The position numbers and the translations under genes were made by a program. Shown piece after piece: positions 7,281-8,105 of a DNA stretch of 8,105 nt. The notes under the pieces are model-generated. The model searched no databases. It had not been told where the DNA came from and saw only the letters and a program-made list of their open reading frames with translations. The DNA comes from Candidatus Altimarinota bacterium. Its GTDB lineage: Bacteria > Patescibacteriota > Gracilibacteria > RBG-16-42-10. The DNA lies in the NCBI GenBank assembly GCA_017984655.1, contig JAGNZB010000052.1:1-8105 (forward strand), in the 5' to 3' direction. The stretch's first letter is position 1; every line of letters begins with the position of its first letter.

Positions 7281-8105
7281 GGTGTGATTTGATAACAATC
7301 TGATCGGAAATGTAGTCGATGTCAGCATGATCTCCGGGTTTTATTGTACCGGCAACAATTTCTAAGGCAAGTTTGTCGAGAATTTGTTTCTGAATCAATC
7401 GTTTTAGTGGTCGTGCTCCAAAGATTGGATCATACCCAGCATTGCCCAAATACTTTTTGGCAACCGTGCTGAGGCTGAGAGTAATCTGCTGCTTCTGTAA
7501 TCGTTCTTGGACTTTGGCAATTTGGAGCTCGACAATCTTCTGAATCTCTTTCTGAGTTAATGGTTGGAACGTGATAATGTCATCGATGCGATTGAGGAAT
7601 TCTGGTCTGAAACTTTTTTTGAGTACTACTTGCAATGCTTTTTCTTGTTCATCAGGTTTGTCAGCTAACTCCTGGATCAGATCACTACCGAGATTGGTAG
7701 TCATGATGATGACGGTGTTTTTGAAATCCACAGTACGCCCCTTGCTATCTGTGAGACGCCCATCATCAAGGACTTGGAGAAAAATGTTGAATACTTCAGG
7801 GTGTGCTTTCTCGATCTCATCAAATAAGATAACACTGAATGGTCGACGTCGGACTGCCTCAGTGAGCTGCCCGCCCTCTTCATAACCAACATAGCCAGGA
7901 GGGGACCCAATCAAGCGGGCCACACTATGCTTTTCCATATATTCACTCATATCGATCCGGACTAGCGCTTGTTCATCGTGAAATACGGTCGCTGCCAGGG
8001 CCTTGGCTACTTCAGTTTTACCAACACCTGTTGGTCCCATGAAGATAAAGGAACCTAATGGTTTACCTTCTTCTTGAATACCTGACCGAGCACGACGAAT
8101 TGCAT
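7267..8105 (-). CDS. clpB: ATP-dependent disaggregase ClpB, C-terminal part (5' end outside window)
   Basis: The visible 278 residues cover the second AAA+ module (D2) and the C-terminal small domain. In order they show Walker A GPTGVGKT (23-30), pore-loop GYVGYEEGG (70-78), Walker [13 protein letters not shown] (91-102), sensor-1 TTNLGS (135-140), arginine-finger [10 protein letters not shown] (165-174) and sensor-2 [10 protein letters not shown] (229-238). NLGSDLIQE and the lack of an [IL]GF/IGL ClpP-docking tripeptide favour ClpB over ClpA or ClpC. ClpB threads aggregated proteins through its pore and hands them to DnaK. The frame continues upstream of the ATG at 8040, which is only the residue before Walker A, so the start is off the right edge. 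Its stop overlaps hrcA by 14 bases, implying co-transcription. Any promoter or CIRCE for it would lie outside. Confidence 0.94.
   Translation of the reverse strand, partial: AIRRARSGIQEEGKPLGSFIFMGPTGVGKTEVAKALAATVFHDEQALVRIDMSEYMEKHSVARLIGSPPGYVGYEEGGQLTEAVRRRPFSVILFDEIEKAHPEVFNIFLQVLDDGRLTDSKGRTVDFKNTVIIMTTNLGSDLIQELADKPDEQEKALQVVLKKSFRPEFLNRIDDIITFQPLTQKEIQKIVELQIAKVQERLQKQQITLSLSTVAKKYLGNAGYDPIFGARPLKRLIQKQILDKLALEIVAGTIKPGDHADIDYISDQIVIKSHHGRS

Noticed and set aside
7281..7328. HrcA start at 7328
   Set aside because: The 16 extra residues overlap the conserved C-terminus of clpB and do not fit the family, whose start aligns with the ATG at 7280. A GGAGA before it is part of clpB codons and only two bases from the ATG.
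1..8105. Alternative genetic code with TGA as sense, as in some Patescibacteria
   Set aside because: All genes are full length under the standard bacterial code, with no in-frame TGA interrupting conserved domains, and Trp is read from TGG.
1..8105. CRISPR array, insertion sequence or additional CIRCE sites
   Set aside because: No regularly spaced direct repeats, transposase frame with terminal inverted repeats, or second TTAGCACTC/GAGTGCTAA pair was seen on either strand.

Overview
The window looks like bacterial chromosome and most resembles a Patescibacteria/CPR-type genome. That is an inference from the compact HrcA, the absence of recognisable Shine-Dalgarno motifs, the large serine recombinase and the small aromatic-rich secreted protein; no rRNA or other phylogenetic marker is present. 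All genes read cleanly with the standard bacterial code. Every visible stop is TAA except the recombinase stop, which is TAG.

Left part (1-750): the C-terminal part of a serine site-specific recombinase enters from the left edge on the + strand. Its reading frame runs into the 3' half of a tRNA-Lys(UUU) gene on the - strand, so its last eleven amino acids are antisense tRNA sequence. This suggests the edge of an integrated mobile element lying mostly outside the window, with tRNA-Lys as a possible attachment locus.

Middle left (750-1390): a short intergenic region carries likely divergent promoters, one for the tRNA and one for an unrecognised secreted protein of 165 residues. That protein has three copies of an 18-residue cysteine-pair motif and a Tyr/Trp-rich tail. 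A strong hairpin with T-rich flanks on both sides separates it from the convergent chaperone cluster.

Right part (1405-8105, all - strand): a protein quality-control cluster in transcription order clpB (partial) - hrcA - grpE - dnaK - htrA - dnaJ. A textbook CIRCE operator, TTAGCACTC-N9-GAGTGCTAA, sits directly upstream of dnaK, with the -10 box of a near-consensus promoter inside its 9-base spacer. HrcA, encoded two genes upstream, is the expected repressor. DnaK, DnaJ and GrpE form the Hsp70 folding cycle, ClpB works with them to disaggregate proteins, and the membrane-anchored HtrA protease handles damaged proteins outside the membrane. The genes are tightly packed: clpB and hrcA overlap by 14 bases, hrcA-grpE are 11 bases apart and htrA-dnaJ 5 bases apart. 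The longest gap, between dnaK and htrA, holds a perfect 15-bp inverted repeat. The cluster is conserved housekeeping; the novel candidates are the secreted repeat protein and the recombinase/tRNA junction.
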